This document shows, piece by piece, positions 50,545-59,024 of a stretch of 64,000 nt of DNA. Origin of the DNA: Hyphomicrobiales bacterium. GTDB taxonomy: Bacteria > Pseudomonadota > Alphaproteobacteria > Rhizobiales > Rhizobiaceae. The stretch spans positions 434,001 through 498,000 of the forward strand of contig UBJR01000009.1 in the NCBI GenBank assembly GCA_900465675.1, given 5' to 3'. How positions within the stretch are numbered: position 1 is the first letter of the stretch; each line of letters begins with the position of its first letter. The position numbers were made by a program, and so were the translations under genes. The notes beneath the pieces were generated by a model. It worked only from the letters and a program-made list of their open reading frames with translations, did not search any database and was not told where the DNA came from.

Positions 50545-50646
50545 ATGAAACGCTACTCGCTGCCGATGATCGCCCTCGCGCTCCTGGCCGCCGTGCTCGG
50601 CAATCCGGGCATCGCCATGGCTTGCAACAAGATCATCGGAACTTGA
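50545..50646 (+). CDS. Tiny 33-residue secreted or membrane peptide gene
   Basis: A 33-codon frame whose product is a signal-peptide-like sequence: two basic residues, a hydrophobic run (LPMIALALLAAVLGNPGIAMA) and a mature end of six residues, CNKIIGT, starting with cysteine. A near-perfect ribosome site (AAAGGAGG, eight bases before the ATG) supports translation. A 7-bp hairpin at 50669-50692 lies shortly downstream. No homolog is known to me, so function is open; cleavage after AMA or at the cysteine is possible. Confidence 0.5.
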   Translation: MKRYSLPMIALALLAAVLGNPGIAMACNKIIGT

Positions 50647-51070
50647 GCCCTCGATGAGAACGAAGCGGAGGCGCGGGCCGGGGTTCGCGCCTTCATTGTT
50701 TTCGGCGAACGGAAACGAGCGCGCTGATTCTTCCTCCGCGCGGGAAGCGCAAAATCGCCCGACAATTTGCCGCAGCAGCACAAGCAGCGTCAAACAGCGC
50801 ATTGCACCCGCTGGCTGCCGAGACGGCTGGCCATGCGCAACCGGCGGACGCCAACAGCACATGGATTCCGCCGCAGCAGACAAAAATTCAATAACAATTT
50901 CAATGAAATACATACGGTAAACGAAAGATTAAACTGCGTCGCCGCCATCCGTCAATCGCAGTTATCCCCTGTCAAAACGTCGCTTTGACCACCTCCGCAA
51001 ATCGGCTTAGCCCGGCTCCTGTCCGGCCATGAAGACCGGGCTTCACGAAGAACTCGCAAAGGAGGTTCCA
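50647..51070. other. Intergenic region before the EF-hand gene
   Basis: These 424 bases include the hairpin (7-bp stem, 50669-50692) after the tiny gene, then sequence without a convincing coding frame, and an AT-rich patch near 50880-50930 (CAATAACAATTTCAATGAAATACATACG) that could contain the EF-hand gene promoter. The right end carries its AAAGGAGG ribosome site. I see nothing more. Confidence 0.4.
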
Positions 51071-51619
51071 GTGACCAGCGTTTCATCCTTGGGCAGCGCC
51101 CTCACCCAGTATCAGTCCCCGATTTCGAGCCTCGACAAGAACGGCGACGGCATTATCTCCGCCGACGAGCTTGCAGCGGCAAACATTTCCACCGGTGCTT
51201 CGACGACCGCCAGCAGTACTGCGAAGGCGTCCTCCACCAGCAGTGACGACGACAGCGGTTCCACCACCGACGTCGTGCAGCGCATCACCGCCGATATCCT
51301 CAACATGATGCTGCAGATGCAGCAGCAGTCCGATAGCGGCGCCAGCGATGACGGCAGTGACACCGGCAGCGATGCAAGCGGCCCGCAGGGCATTCTCGCC
51401 TCGCTCGACGCCAATGGCGACGGCAAGCTGACGACAGACGAAATCCTCTCCGGCGATACGCAGGCCCTTTCAGGCGATGCCTCCGGCGGCGAAGACGATC
51501 AGTTCCTGACCAATATGCTGACCGACATCCAGTCGCAGCAGGCCTACCAGAGTACCTACGGTTCTTCGCCGGCCGCCGCTGATGCGGCAGACCATCAGGG
51601 CGAAATCCAGGCTATCTGA
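51071..51619 (+). CDS. EF-hand calcium-binding protein
   Basis: A 182-residue protein with two canonical EF-hand loops: DKNGDGIISADE near residue 23 and DANGDGKLTTDE near 118, both with Asp at 1, 3 (Asn), 5 and a Glu at 12. Between them lies a Ser/Thr/Asp/Gly-rich linker (TASSTAKASSTSSDDDSGSTTD, then DDGSDTGSDASG). No signal peptide is seen, so the calcium role may be cytosolic or the protein may be exported by another route. The GTG at 51071, with AAAGGAGG five bases before it, is preferred over ATG at 51029. Confidence 0.8.
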   Translation: MTSVSSLGSALTQYQSPISSLDKNGDGIISADELAAANISTGASTTASSTAKASSTSSDDDSGSTTDVVQRITADILNMMLQMQQQSDSGASDDGSDTGSDASGPQGILASLDANGDGKLTTDEILSGDTQALSGDASGGEDDQFLTNMLTDIQSQQAYQSTYGSSPAAADAADHQGEIQAI

Positions 51620-51842
51620 CCCGTGCCGGGCTCCGCCGGGGGAGCCTTGCCGGGGAAGACCATTGTTTGAAGAAAGCCGCAGCATTTCGCGGCGCCGTCA
51701 GATTGGCGGAACTGCTTAAAGTACCGCACCATCAATCGAAATACCCGAAAAATAGGGCTTGCATGCTGAGCGCCAGCCCCCCACTAATCGGTATATACTC
51801 ACGATCCCGATTGCGGACGGCACGCTTTGACGGAGTCCTTGC

Positions 51843-52469
51843 ATGAGAGCTCTTCTGCTCGTCGATATCCAGAATGGCTTTTGTCCCGGCGGCAATCTTC
51901 CTGTTCCCGAAGGCGACAAGGTGGTGGCGGTCGCGAACCGCCTGATCGACAGCGGAAAATACCAGCTCATCGTTGCCTCGCAGGACTGGCATCCGCCAGG
52001 TCACGGCAGCTTCGCCTCCTCGCATCCGGGAAAGCAGCCCTTCGAAATGGGCGAGCTTGCAGGCAAGCCGCAGATGATGTGGCCCGATCACTGTGTCCAG
52101 TACACCGTCGATTCCGAGCTGCATCCGGAACTGAAGGCCGAAGAGATCGACCTCATCCAGCAGAAGGGCGAAGATCCGCGCGTCGACAGCTACTCCGCCT
52201 TCCGCGACAACGATCACGACGCCTCGACAGGCCTTTCCGATTTCCTTGAGGACCAGGGCGTCACCGATCTCGACGTCTGCGGCCTGGCGACCGACTACTG
52301 CGTCAAGTTCTCGGCCATCGATGCGCTGGACATGATCCCCGGCGTCCGGGTGCGCTTCATCGAGGATGCCAGCCGTGGCATCACGCCCGAGGGCGTCGCG
52401 ACCGCAATCGCCGAGATGAAATTCCGCGGCATTGCCATCATCGACAGCCGCGACGTGCTCGAAGGCTGA
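51843..52469 (+). CDS. pncA: Nicotinamidase PncA
   Basis: Hydrolyses nicotinamide to nicotinate for NAD salvage (and activates pyrazinamide). The 208-residue protein shows the catalytic Asp in LLVDIQNGFCPGGNLPV, the metal ligands in SQDWHPPGHGSFA (Asp, His, His), the catalytic Lys region QKGEDPRVDSYSAF, and the nucleophile in CGLATDYCVKFSAIDA. All key residues are present. It is monocistronic, with the convergent DUF2164 gene four bases after its end. Confidence 0.95.
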   Translation: MRALLLVDIQNGFCPGGNLPVPEGDKVVAVANRLIDSGKYQLIVASQDWHPPGHGSFASSHPGKQPFEMGELAGKPQMMWPDHCVQYTVDSELHPELKAEEIDLIQQKGEDPRVDSYSAFRDNDHDASTGLSDFLEDQGVTDLDVCGLATDYCVKFSAIDALDMIPGVRVRFIEDASRGITPEGVATAIAEMKFRGIAIIDSRDVLEG

Positions 52470-52472
52470 GCC

Positions 52473-52721
52473 TCAGTCCGTCGCCGCCCGCTCCAGCCCG
52501 TAAATATCGTCGGCCAGATCCTCGGCGCGCTTGGCAAAGGCCGCATGCGCGTCCTGCAGCCCCTTCTTGTAATAGGCTGCCCCGACCTCCTTGGCGAAGA
52601 AATCCATCACCAGCTCCGCCTTGATGATACCGATGGATTGATCGAGTTCGGCATCGAAGAAATGCTGGATACTCGCCATCAGCTGCGCCTTCTCATCCTT
52701 TGAAAACTCGATCGCGACCAT
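52473..52721 (-). CDS. DUF2164 family protein
   Basis: An 82-residue helical protein: IEFSKDEKAQLMASIQHFFDAELDQSIGIIKAELVMDFFAKEVGAAYYKKGLQDA is the family core. DUF2164 has no known function. The ATG at 52721 is the first that starts the family core. It lies between pncA (convergent) and azlC (divergent). Confidence 0.85.
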   Translation of the reverse strand: MVAIEFSKDEKAQLMASIQHFFDAELDQSIGIIKAELVMDFFAKEVGAAYYKKGLQDAHAAFAKRAEDLADDIYGLERAATD

Positions 52722-52843
52722 CTGCTGTCTCCGTGGTTTGCAGCCCACCGTTCAGCGAAATCGATCGTTCAATCAAGGAAATTCGATTGCGGCAGCGGCC
52801 TTTGCCTCCTAGAGGAAGCCTATTCGAGAAAAAGGAAGCATGC

Positions 52844-53569
52844 ATGCCGATGAGTCGATCGGAATTCGTTGATGGCTTGCGGGGCGGCTCTGCCGTGGCC
52901 CTCGCCTCCGCCCCCTTCGGCGCACTGTTCGGGGCGCTTGCCGCCGATCACGGCATGTCGCTGGCCGAGCTCACCTTCATGAGCGCCACGGTCTACGCCG
53001 GCGCCAGTCAGATGGTCGGCATAGAGCTTTTCGGCGGCAACGTCCCTGCCTGGGTGATCATCGCCTCGATCCTCGCCGTCAACTTCCGCCACGTTCTCTA
53101 TTCGGCGGCGATCGCCAAGCACATCCGCCATTTCACAGCGCTGCAGAAGTTCTTCACCTTCTTCCTGCTGGTCGATCCGCAGTTTGCCGAAACGGTCAAG
53201 CGCAGCGAATCCGGCAGGCAGGTCACCTTCGCCTGGTACTTCGGCTTCGGCATCATCATCTACGTTCCCTGGGTGCTGATCAGCCTGCTCGGCGGCGTTC
53301 TCGGCAGCTTCATCGGCGATCCCAAGACCCTTGGCCTCGATATCCTGCTGCCCGCCTATTTCCTCGGCATCGTTCTCGGCTTCCGCAGCCGCGATAACTT
53401 CCTGCCGGTCGCAGCGGTCAGTGCCGTCGCCTCTGTTATCGCCTATCATCTCGTCGGCTCGCCCTGGCATGTCAGCCTCGGTGCAGCAGCAGGCATCGTG
53501 CTCGCCGCCGTCCTGCCGCTTCCCGCCGTCCACCAGCCAGAACCGGCCAACGAACCGCACGAGGTCTGA
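52844..53569 (+). CDS. azlC: AzlC-family branched-chain amino-acid exporter, large subunit
   Basis: A 241-residue inner-membrane protein with about six to eight hydrophobic segments. The family block FVDGLRGGSAVALASAPFGALFGALAADHG and the FMSATVYAGASQMVGIELFGG segment are at the start, with VNFRHVLYSAAIAKH near 85. With AzlD it exports branched-chain amino acids or analogues such as azaleucine. AAAGGAAG is six bases before the ATG at 52844. The azlD gene follows two bases later. Confidence 0.92.
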   Translation: MPMSRSEFVDGLRGGSAVALASAPFGALFGALAADHGMSLAELTFMSATVYAGASQMVGIELFGGNVPAWVIIASILAVNFRHVLYSAAIAKHIRHFTALQKFFTFFLLVDPQFAETVKRSESGRQVTFAWYFGFGIIIYVPWVLISLLGGVLGSFIGDPKTLGLDILLPAYFLGIVLGFRSRDNFLPVAAVSAVASVIAYHLVGSPWHVSLGAAAGIVLAAVLPLPAVHQPEPANEPHEV

Positions 53570-53571
53570 TC

Positions 53572-53880
53572 ATGGAATTCGATCTTCACATGGTCCTGGT
53601 CATCATCGCGGCCGCCATCGCCACCTATGCGACACGTATCGGCGGCTACGTGCTCATCACCACGATGAAGCGCATCCCGCCGCGCATGGAAGCGGCGCTG
53701 AATGCCGTCCCGGCAGCGGTCCTGACCACGCTCGTCGCCCCCGCCTTCTTCGACGGCGGCTGGGATTCGAAGCTGGCGCTCGCCGCAGCGCTGGTCATCG
53801 GCCTGCGCTATTCGCATATGTGGATGCTGGGCGTTGCCTGGGTCATCGTCATGGCCTGGCGCCACACGATCGGCATGTAA
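53572..53880 (+). CDS. azlD: AzlD-family branched-chain amino-acid exporter, small subunit
   Basis: A 102-residue membrane protein with three or four hydrophobic helices and the family segment AIATYATRIGGYVLITTMKRIPPRMEAALNAVPAAVLTTLVAPAFF. It follows azlC directly and needs it for export. A short hairpin (GGGCGGCC, then GGCCGCCC) after the stop is a weak terminator candidate. Confidence 0.92.
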   Translation: MEFDLHMVLVIIAAAIATYATRIGGYVLITTMKRIPPRMEAALNAVPAAVLTTLVAPAFFDGGWDSKLALAAALVIGLRYSHMWMLGVAWVIVMAWRHTIGM

Positions 53881-53930
53881 TGAAAAAGGGCGGCCACACC
53901 GCCCTTTCCTTTATCCGCTCGTTGAACCGC

Positions 53931-55766
53931 TCAATATTCCAGCGGCAGCGTCGCATTCTCCAGCCACGCCTGGATATCCTTGTCATGGATCAACGGCATC
54001 AGCGCCTCGCGAGTGCGGGCGTGATAGTCGTTGAACCAGTGCAGCTCGTCATGGGTCAGCAGCTCAGGAATGACGATCGAGCGGTCGATCGGGCAGAAGG
54101 TCAGCGTCTCGAAGCTGCGCATCGGCGTATCGCCGCCCTCGACCTCTTCGGCCTCGCGCACATAGATCAGGTTCTCGATGCGGATGCCGAAGCTTCCCGG
54201 CCGGTAGTAGCCGGGTTCGTTGGAGAGGATCATGCCGGGCAGCAGTTCCTGCGTCGAAAGCTTGGAGATGCGCTGCGGCCCCTCATGCACCGAAAGATAG
54301 GAACCGACGCCATGGCCGGTGCCATGGCCGAAATCGGCCCCTGCCCGCCAGAGCGCGATACGTGCCAGCGGATCGAGGTCGCAGCCGCGCGTCCCCTTCG
54401 GGAAGCGCGCCGTGCTGATCTGGATCATCCCCTTCAGCACCAGCGTGAAGAAGCGCTTGTGCTCCTCGGTGACGGCACCGATCCCGACAGTGCGGGTGAT
54501 ATCAGTCGTGCCGTTGATATATTGCGCCCCTGAATCGATCAGGAACAGCTCGCCCGCCTGGATCGGCCGGTCGGTATCGACGGTAACGCGGTAATGCATG
54601 ATCGCCGCGTGCTCACCGGCGCCGGAGATCGTATCGAAGGACACATCCTTCAGAGGGTTCTGCATGCTCTGGCCAACGCTGGCGCGCACCGCCTCGAGCT
54701 TTTCGGCCGCCTGGATCTCGGTAATACCGCCGGGCTTCTGCGTCGAAAGCCAGTAGAGGAACTCGACCATGGCAGCGCCATCCTGCAGATGGGCGGCAGC
54801 CGAGCCATTGATCTCGACATCGTTCTTGATGGCGCGCGGCAGCTTTGCCGGATCGGCGCCCTCGACCACTTCGCCGCCCGCCTTACGGATGATTTCGGCC
54901 AGCGCATAGGAGGCGATCTCCGGATCGATCATCACCCGTCCGCCGTCCCTGGACACAGCGGCCAGCCGCTCGTCGAGCGAAGACGGCGGCAGCTGGGTGG
55001 AAATCTGCGCCAGATAGGCTTCCTGCTCGATACCGGTCTTGCGCTTGTCGAGGAAAAGCTCGGCTTTGCCGTCGGCATGGATGATGGCGCGCGCCAGCGG
55101 ATGCGGCGTATGCGGCACGTCGGCGCCGCGGATATTGAAGATCCAGGCGATCGACGACGGATCGGCGATCAGCACCGCCGCCACCTTCTTCTTCGCAAGG
55201 TCGGCGGCAACAGTGGCGATCTTGTCGCGCGCCAACACGCCGGCCTGCGCAATGTTCTGGATCGCCACGGCGCCGAGCGGTTCGGCGGGGCGGTCGCTCC
55301 ACAGCTTGTCGAGCGGATTGTGCGGCAGGAACACCAGGCTTCCACCGATCTCGGCGAGCGCCTGCTGCAGCTTGCGGACGTCCGAACCGGAATGCAGCCA
55401 CGGATCGATGCCGAGGCGCATGCCTTCCTTACCTTTCCTCGGCAACCAAAGATGCGGCGGCTCGTTGACCAGATCGCCGCCGGTGAAGACCGAACCGTCC
55501 ACCTGCTCGGCAAGCTGCGTCACGTAACGGCCATCGACAAAGACCACGGCCTGAGTGCGGGCGATCAGCGCGATACCGGCCGAACCGGTGAAGCCGGTCA
55601 GCCATGCCAGCCGCTCGGCGCATTTCGGCACATATTCGCCGTTGAACTCGTCGCCGCGTGGCACGAGGAAGCCATCGATCCCGAGCGCATCGAAACTTTC
55701 ACGCAAGGCGCTGACGCGATCGCGGCCGAATTGCGGCGTGGAGGTCACTTCGAAAGACTGAAACAT
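53931..55766 (-). CDS. pepP: Aminopeptidase P (Xaa-Pro aminopeptidase)
   Basis: A 611-residue metalloaminopeptidase that removes N-terminal residues before proline. Three-domain layout: two creatinase-like N-terminal domains (FLVPRGDEFNGEYVPKCAERLAWLTGFTGSAG near 30-60, SIAWIFNIRGADVPHTPH near 220) and the C-terminal pita-bread domain. Metal ligands are seen in DSGAQYINGTTDITRT (two Asp), GTGHGVGSYLSVHEGP (His), LSNEPGYY and the following ENL (Glu). The ATG at 55766 gives the family start; the extra frame upstream is untranslated. It is a single-gene unit. Confidence 0.94.
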   Translation of the reverse strand: MFQSFEVTSTPQFGRDRVSALRESFDALGIDGFLVPRGDEFNGEYVPKCAERLAWLTGFTGSAGIALIARTQAVVFVDGRYVTQLAEQVDGSVFTGGDLVNEPPHLWLPRKGKEGMRLGIDPWLHSGSDVRKLQQALAEIGGSLVFLPHNPLDKLWSDRPAEPLGAVAIQNIAQAGVLARDKIATVAADLAKKKVAAVLIADPSSIAWIFNIRGADVPHTPHPLARAIIHADGKAELFLDKRKTGIEQEAYLAQISTQLPPSSLDERLAAVSRDGGRVMIDPEIASYALAEIIRKAGGEVVEGADPAKLPRAIKNDVEINGSAAAHLQDGAAMVEFLYWLSTQKPGGITEIQAAEKLEAVRASVGQSMQNPLKDVSFDTISGAGEHAAIMHYRVTVDTDRPIQAGELFLIDSGAQYINGTTDITRTVGIGAVTEEHKRFFTLVLKGMIQISTARFPKGTRGCDLDPLARIALWRAGADFGHGTGHGVGSYLSVHEGPQRISKLSTQELLPGMILSNEPGYYRPGSFGIRIENLIYVREAEEVEGGDTPMRSFETLTFCPIDRSIVIPELLTHDELHWFNDYHARTREALMPLIHDKDIQAWLENATLPLEY

Positions 55767-55916
55767 GCTGAAAACCCAATGCTGAAGGCCGAATCCGCTC
55801 AGAGCGGTTGGCGCTATGTTACCGGAATTCCTAGGGAAGTGGAGAAAAACAAGATCACCTCCCCTTAAGGCAAGCCGCCCATTATTTTGGCAGAAATGTG
55901 ACACGAAAAACGAAAC

Positions 55917-55932
55917 TGGCACGCTTTATGCA
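55917..55932 (+). promoter_or_regulatory. Candidate sigma-54 (-24/-12) promoter
   Basis: TGGCACGCTTTATGCA has GG and GC separated by exactly ten bases and matches the RpoN consensus TGGCAC-N5-TTGC except at one base. It lies 113 bases before the small 57-residue gene. A single match of this type can occur by chance, and no upstream activator site was identified. Confidence 0.35.
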
Positions 55933-56044
55933 TTCCATGCATGGCTCCCATGACGCAAACCCTCTGCCAGAGTTTTTTCGGATGGTTATATAGGGCGCAT
56001 CAAACGGGTTCGAGATGAACCTCAAACGAAAAAGGAATTATGAA

Positions 56045-56218
56045 ATGACTGCCTCTCTGTCGCGCTTCGCTTACAGCAGCCCGGTGCAGGCTGGCGAGCG
56101 CCAGACTGTCCGTCACGTCATCGGCGCGCGCCGCCCGCTCAACGAGGATAGCCTCAAGATGCTCGGCACCAGCCACAAGTCTACGCGCCACAAGGGCGCA
56201 CCCAGCTACGCGTTCTGA
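56045..56218 (+). CDS. 57-residue basic protein of unknown function
   Basis: A small cytosolic protein, rich in Arg, Ser and His and lacking hydrophobic helices. The core GERQTVRHVIGARRPLNEDSLKMLGTSHKSTRHKGAPSYAF is regular codon usage for the genome, which supports real coding. An ATG upstream at 56015 would add ten residues (MNLKRKRNYE); the ATG at 56045 is preceded by AAGGA at about 10 bases. A strong terminator follows, so it is a separate gene. I do not recognise the family. Confidence 0.6.
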   Translation: MTASLSRFAYSSPVQAGERQTVRHVIGARRPLNEDSLKMLGTSHKSTRHKGAPSYAF

Positions 56219-56330
56219 GCTATTTGCCGCTTCGTCTCTCCTCCTCCCTCGACGGACCGGCAATCAGAACTGTAGAGCCCACTCGAGCGCTCCTCCTCCT
56301 TTAGCTCGTGGGCACGACCGTTTGACGGTC

Positions 56331-56365
56331 AAAAGGCGGTGCCACTGGCACCGCCTTTTCTTTTT
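56331..56365. terminator. Strong bidirectional terminator
   Basis: A 13-bp stem (AAAAGGCGGTGCC with GGCACCGCCTTTT) and a 3-base loop followed by further T residues. It has A-runs before and T-runs after, so it can end the small gene rightward and prmA leftward (its stop is at 56389). Confidence 0.85.
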
Positions 56366-56388
56366 CCCGGTATTGCTCTTCCCTGACC

Positions 56389-57267
56389 TTACGGACGATC
56401 GAGATGGATCGTCACCCAGCCGTTGCGCCAGATGGTGCGCACATGGCGAAGCTTCTGGCCGTTATAGGCCGACAGCACCTTCCAGCGCTGCGATGCCAGA
56501 ATGCCAGACAGGATCACCGTACCACCGGCCGCCAGATTGTCGGTCAGTTTCGGCGCCATGCGGATCAGCGGCCGTGCCAGAATATTGGCGATGATCAGGT
56601 CGAAAGGCCCGTGTTCGGAAAAGGCCGTCGAATGAAAACCCGGCGCCGTCTTGGTGACGATGCCGTTGGCTATGCCGTTGGTGCGCACGTTCTCCGCGGC
56701 AACGCGCGTGGCGATCGGATCGATATCGGTCGCAAGAACCGGAATGTTCTTCAGCTTGCGCACGGCAATCGCCAGCACGCCGCTGCCGGTGCCGAGATCG
56801 AGCGCGTTTCGGATGGTGCGCGAACGCATCACGCTGTCGATGACTTCGAGGCAGCCCGCCGTCGTTCCGTGATGGCCGGTGCCGAAGGCCTGGCCGGCAT
56901 CGATCTCGATGCCGATATCGCTGGAGCGTACCTTGTCGCGGTCATGCGAGCCGTGTACCAGGAAACGCCCTGCCCGGACAGGCTTCAGACCTTCCAGCGA
57001 CTTCGCCACCCAATCGACATCCGGGATCACTTCGCGCTGGATGGAAAGTTCGGGATAGGCGGCCGCCAGCGCCTCGCTGACGCGCTGGCGCACCTCGTCC
57101 TCGTCTTCGCGCATCATGTAGACGGAAGCTTCCCAGATGTCCCTCTTCTCGTCGATCTCGGTCGTCGCAATGGCGAAATCCTCTTCGCCGAAAACTTCGC
57201 TCAGGAGGTCGAGAACCTGCTCGGCCTGCTTCTCGGTGGTCGAGACGTAGAGGCGGATTTCACTCAC
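56389..57267 (-). CDS. prmA: Ribosomal protein L11 methyltransferase PrmA
   Basis: Methylates ribosomal protein L11 at several sites. The 292-residue protein has an N-terminal substrate domain (1-95), the GHDRDKVRSSDIGIEIDAGQAFGTGHHGTTAGCLEVID segment, SAM motif I ALDLGTGSGVLAIAVRKL near 140 and the amino-methylation NILARPL motif near 205 (N-I-L-x-x-P-L form of NPPF). The start is GTG at 57267. It is transcribed with the next gene, 14 bases away. Confidence 0.95.
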   Translation of the reverse strand: MSEIRLYVSTTEKQAEQVLDLLSEVFGEEDFAIATTEIDEKRDIWEASVYMMREDEDEVRQRVSEALAAAYPELSIQREVIPDVDWVAKSLEGLKPVRAGRFLVHGSHDRDKVRSSDIGIEIDAGQAFGTGHHGTTAGCLEVIDSVMRSRTIRNALDLGTGSGVLAIAVRKLKNIPVLATDIDPIATRVAAENVRTNGIANGIVTKTAPGFHSTAFSEHGPFDLIIANILARPLIRMAPKLTDNLAAGGTVILSGILASQRWKVLSAYNGQKLRHVRTIWRNGWVTIHLDRP

Positions 57268-57281
57268 GAATTCGTCTTTCT

Positions 57282-58409
57282 TTATTTGGCGCCGTCGATC
57301 CAGGGCGGAGGCGGCGTATCGTAACCTGCAATGCCGCGCAGAAGGCGGTCTGCAACGAATGGGATGCGGACGGCGATCGGCATCAGCGCGTTTCGCAGTC
57401 CTGTCACCACCGGATTACGCATCGTCACCAGCGACGTCAAACCATAGGTTTGCTTCAGCACCGTTTTCACCGCGGGAAGACGCAGCCCGGAATACTCCTG
57501 TTCGCGCCCTTCGGAGATCAGATAGGCAAGCCAGCAGGCATCCTCGATGCCGAGATTCATGCCGCGCGCACCGGCCGGCGAATGAATATGCGCCGCATCA
57601 CCCGCGAGAAAGATGTTGCCCGATGACATGCGCTCGACATGGCGGAAATGGATGCGGAAATTCGAAACCCAGACGGCCTGGCCTCCCGCAACGGGATGCC
57701 GGATCCGTTTTTCGAAATCCGAAAGCGTCGAGAGATAGCGCACTGTATCCGAAGACACCGGCAAACGGCCGATCATGCCCGGATTGAACAGATCGATCTC
57801 GACATAATGCGGGTCGATCGGCTCCGGATAGCGGAAGTCGGCAATGTAGAAGCTCTCTTCCAGCGCCTGCCCGGGAAAGCCGAGCCCAGCGCCCTTGCGC
57901 ACAGCCGAATGCGCTCCGTCTGCACCGATCAATATATCGGGCGCCAGCTCTTCCGACGAACCATCAGGACGCCGAAGCACGACATGCGGCTTGCCGCCCG
58001 TATTTTCAACGCGCTCCAGCACCGTCTGCCATTCCGGCACCACTTCATAGTCGGAGAGCTTGCTGAGCAGCAGCCGCTCGGTCTGCCCCTGCGCCAGCAT
58101 TTGGATGGCAGGGAATCGTCCGGTGACCCGGCCGGGATCGAGTTCGAAAAGCAGCTTTCCGCCGGAGCGGGCCCGAAACCGGTCGATGCGGTACGCATCC
58201 TGCAGTACGACATCGCTCACCCGGGAGGGCGAAAGCAGCGTCAGCGTCCGGGCATTGATACCGAGCGCCCGGCTTTCCACCATCGGCACCGGCCCCTCAT
58301 CGCTGTCGATGATGCGCGGCCGGTGACCCCGCCGCACAAGTTCCAATGCTGCCGTGAGCCCGGTGGCGCCGGCCCCGGCAATCAGAATGTCACGGTGTCC
58401 CCCCGGCAT
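57282..58409 (-). CDS. FAD-dependent monooxygenase (PheA/TfdB type)
   Basis: A 375-residue flavoprotein hydroxylase. The Rossmann FAD motif IAGAGATGLTAALELVRRGHRPRIID begins at 9, the DG motif LIGADGAHSAVRKGAG lies near 155, and the GD motif FLAGDAAHIHSPAGARGMNLGIEDACWLAYLI near 280. It resembles group A aromatic hydroxylases, but lacks the C-terminal thioredoxin-like domain of phenol hydroxylase. The substrate is unknown. It follows the SCO gene by 3 bases; no aromatic-degradation genes are near. Confidence 0.88.
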   Translation of the reverse strand: MPGGHRDILIAGAGATGLTAALELVRRGHRPRIIDSDEGPVPMVESRALGINARTLTLLSPSRVSDVVLQDAYRIDRFRARSGGKLLFELDPGRVTGRFPAIQMLAQGQTERLLLSKLSDYEVVPEWQTVLERVENTGGKPHVVLRRPDGSSEELAPDILIGADGAHSAVRKGAGLGFPGQALEESFYIADFRYPEPIDPHYVEIDLFNPGMIGRLPVSSDTVRYLSTLSDFEKRIRHPVAGGQAVWVSNFRIHFRHVERMSSGNIFLAGDAAHIHSPAGARGMNLGIEDACWLAYLISEGREQEYSGLRLPAVKTVLKQTYGLTSLVTMRNPVVTGLRNALMPIAVRIPFVADRLLRGIAGYDTPPPPWIDGAK

Positions 58410-58412
58410 GTG

Positions 58413-59024
58413 TCACCCCTTGGTAACCAGGTTCTCCAGCTTCTTTACAGCCGTATCGGGATTTTCGCCATAGGCGATGGTTCCGGCAAAGCGGCCCTGC
58501 CCGTCGAGCAGGAAGACTGACGCGGTATGGTCCATCGTGTAGTCACCATTCGGATTGTTCTCATCGACTGGGACCTTCTTGGCGTAAACGCGAAAACCCT
58601 TGACGACGTCGGCGATCTTGTCCGGCGGGCCGGAGATGCCGGTGATGCGCTTCGAGACGTTCGAGACATACTGGTTCATGATCTCCGGCGTATCACGCTC
58701 CGGATCGACGGTGACGAAATAGGCGTTCAGCTTGTTGCCCGCCGGATCAACCTTCTCCATCCAGCCATTGAGCTCGAACAGCGTCGTCGGGCAGACCTCC
58801 GGGCAATGGGTAAAGCCGAAGAACAATGCGCTCGGCCTGCCGCGCAGCGCCTGCTCGGTGATTGGCTTGCCGTCCTGGGCGACAAGCGTGAACGGAACGC
58901 CGTAGGGACCCTCGGCCGCCAGCGGCAGGTCCTTGGTCTTGGTAATATTGAGCGTCAACCAGCCCAGCACACCGGCAACGAGCAGCACGGCAATCCAGAC
59001 GGCAATACGAAAATTCTTCATCAT
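58413..59024 (-). CDS. SCO1/SenC-family protein
   Basis: A 203-residue membrane-anchored protein of the periplasm, involved in copper delivery to cytochrome c oxidase or in redox sensing. Signal anchor near 6-25 (IAVWIAVLLVAGVLGWLTLNI). The copper-binding CPEVCP motif lies near 75 in LFFGFTHCPEVCPTTLFELNG, and the distal histidine is in YTMDHTASVFLLD near 166. All three copper ligands are present, so it can bind copper. Not adjacent to a cytochrome oxidase operon. Confidence 0.93.
   Translation of the reverse strand: MMKNFRIAVWIAVLLVAGVLGWLTLNITKTKDLPLAAEGPYGVPFTLVAQDGKPITEQALRGRPSALFFGFTHCPEVCPTTLFELNGWMEKVDPAGNKLNAYFVTVDPERDTPEIMNQYVSNVSKRITGISGPPDKIADVVKGFRVYAKKVPVDENNPNGDYTMDHTASVFLLDGQGRFAGTIAYGENPDTAVKKLENLVTKG

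Noticed and set aside
53331..54533. A 400-codon frame spanning azlC, azlD and the start of the pepP 3' end
   Set aside because: Out of frame with all three conserved genes and without a recognisable fold.
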